A DNA stretch of 64,000 nucleotides from the NCBI RefSeq assembly GCF_014712225.1, contig NZ_JACXBW010000007.1, positions 1 to 64,000 on the forward strand, read 5' to 3'. Below are positions 63,098 to 64,000 of the stretch, one piece after another. Every line of letters begins with the position of its first letter. The first letter of the stretch is position 1. The notes under the pieces were generated by a model that was given only the letters and a program-made list of their open reading frames with translations, was not told the origin of the DNA and made no database searches. The position numbers and the translations under genes are program-made. The DNA is from Pseudarthrobacter sulfonivorans (GTDB taxonomy: Bacteria > Actinomycetota > Actinomycetes > Actinomycetales > Micrococcaceae).

Positions 63098-63214
63098 CAA
63101 CCACGAACCGCGGCTGCATCCGGCAGGAATGCGCCACCATTTGGTTATCCACGTACATCACCGGGGCGCGTCCCACAAGGACCCCAAACCCCGGCAGACG
63201 CCAAGGCAACGCCA

Positions 63215-64000
63215 ATGACTGTCTTCAGTGAACTCCGCATGCGCCCCGCCACCGCCCCGAGCCGGGGCTGGAATGCCTCCACCACCGCCCGGCTGGTGAT
63301 GGCCGGCGCCGTCATCTCCCTGCTCCTGGTCGGCGCAAACCTGGCCACGCCCCTGTACCCGCTGCTCCAGGCAAACCTGGGCCTGTCACCGCTCGGCGTC
63401 ACCGCGGCTTTCGCCAGCTACGTCCTTGCGCTCGTGGCCACACTGATGCTGGCCGGCCACTGGTCCGACCACATTGGCCGGCGGGCTGCGCTCATTCTTG
63501 CCGTCCTGGCAGGGCTGGCCGGCGGGTGGGTGTTCTCGCAGGCCGGGAACCTGCTGGCACTTTCGGCCGGCCGGGCGCTGCAGGGTGTGGCTGTTGCCCT
63601 GGCCACCGGCGCCAGCGCCGCCGCACTGCGGGAACTGCTCCCGTCCCGCCCGGAGTGGGCTTCCCGCTTCACGCTGCTGGCAACGGCCGGCGGCGTGGCT
63701 GCGGGCCCCGTCATCGGCGGGCTGCTGTCCATGCTGCCCGGACCCACCACGGCCCCGTACTACGTCCATTCCGTGGCGCTGGCCGGAATGCTTGTACCCC
63801 TGTTCCTGCTGAACGCCCGGCCGGCCATCAAACCCCCGGCCGGACCGCGGCCCATCCTCGTCCTGGCCCCACGCCGGCCGTCGGTGTCCACCGGGGCGAG
63901 GGGCGCCTTCTGGCTTGCGGCCGCCGTCGGATTCCTCAGCTTTTCCGTATTTGGGTTTTGCCTCTCGCTGGCCCCCGGCTACTTCGCCCAGATCGTGGGC
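63215..64000 (+). CDS. MFS transporter (partial, runs off the window)
   Basis: The first 262 residues of a major facilitator transporter. Helices begin near residue 28, and the MFS loop 2-3 motif appears as GHWSDHIGRRAAL (about residues 81-93). At least seven helices are visible before the window ends. The substrate is unknown. It diverges from the Lrp-type regulator, which may control it. Confidence 0.88.
   Translation, partial: MTVFSELRMRPATAPSRGWNASTTARLVMAGAVISLLLVGANLATPLYPLLQANLGLSPLGVTAAFASYVLALVATLMLAGHWSDHIGRRAALILAVLAGLAGGWVFSQAGNLLALSAGRALQGVAVALATGASAAALRELLPSRPEWASRFTLLATAGGVAAGPVIGGLLSMLPGPTTAPYYVHSVALAGMLVPLFLLNARPAIKPPAGPRPILVLAPRRPSVSTGARGAFWLAAAVGFLSFSVFGFCLSLAPGYFAQIVG

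Noticed and set aside
1..64000. CRISPR arrays
   Set aside because: No regularly spaced repeat series was seen anywhere in the window.

Overview
The window looks like a chromosomal segment of a high-GC actinobacterium of the Micrococcaceae (Arthrobacter/Pseudarthrobacter type). The evidence is GC-rich codon use, many GTG starts, several apparently leaderless promoters, and core genes whose protein sequences and neighbours resemble those of that family. It is two stretches of ordinary chromosome with a roughly 47 kb integrated element between them.

Left core (1-12180): a SURF1/DUF3817 pair, guaA with a strong downstream hairpin, a 1368-residue helicase-like protein with a C-terminal nuclease-like domain and a K-to-Q change in its P-loop, a SAF-domain protein, an FmdB-type zinc ribbon, 5-formyl-THF cyclo-ligase, galU with a GNAT acetyltransferase, a membrane protein, and tRNA-Ala(CGC). 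Right core (about 59114-64000): an ABC-F ATPase, CorA, a DUF1761 protein, an Lrp/AsnC regulator and the start of an MFS transporter.

The element (12147-59113) is inserted in the 3' half of tRNA-Ala and bounded by a 35-bp perfect direct repeat, one copy in the tRNA and one at 59079-59113. Its left arm carries a tyrosine integrase, an excisionase and a small winged-helix regulator in one operon, then an EspR-like regulator, a second winged-helix regulator with a paired operator, and a broken sigma-like gene. Conjugation genes follow: a TcpC-like protein and a transglycosylase/NlpC-P60 enzyme on the left; a DUF6112-like membrane protein, a truncated VirB6/TrbL-like protein, an SCO6880/PrgI-type protein, VirB4 and VirD4 on the right. 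I found no relaxase. At least six backbone or accessory genes are frameshifted or truncated, so the element looks like a decaying integrative conjugative element.

The cargo at 21411-43085 is intact and is the most interesting part. It encodes a CHAT protease fused to a STAND NTPase; a 1677-residue STAND/helical-repeat protein whose C-terminus looks like a catalytically dead CHAT domain with an embedded peptidoglycan-binding-like motif; a zinc metallopeptidase (HEAAH); a gingipain/caspase-fold peptidase on the opposite strand; and a permuted papain-like (YiiX/NlpC-P60) protein. After a dead transposase come a 909-residue protein resembling the stalk and TcB-binding end of a Tc toxin A subunit, and a 2433-residue SpvB/TcB-Rhs toxin with a variable histidine-rich tip. 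A reasonable inference is a nucleotide-gated proteolytic sensing module linked to a compact Tc-type toxin. I do not know of a description of this combination.

Further right, a stand-alone gene for a predicted PD-(D/E)xK nuclease with a PIN-like domain lies between two diverged copies of the same gene end. The element also carries a broken ArdC/ImmA gene, a broken alpha/beta hydrolase, a broken DUF4192 gene and an AT-richer pentapeptide-type membrane protein next to the right attachment site.
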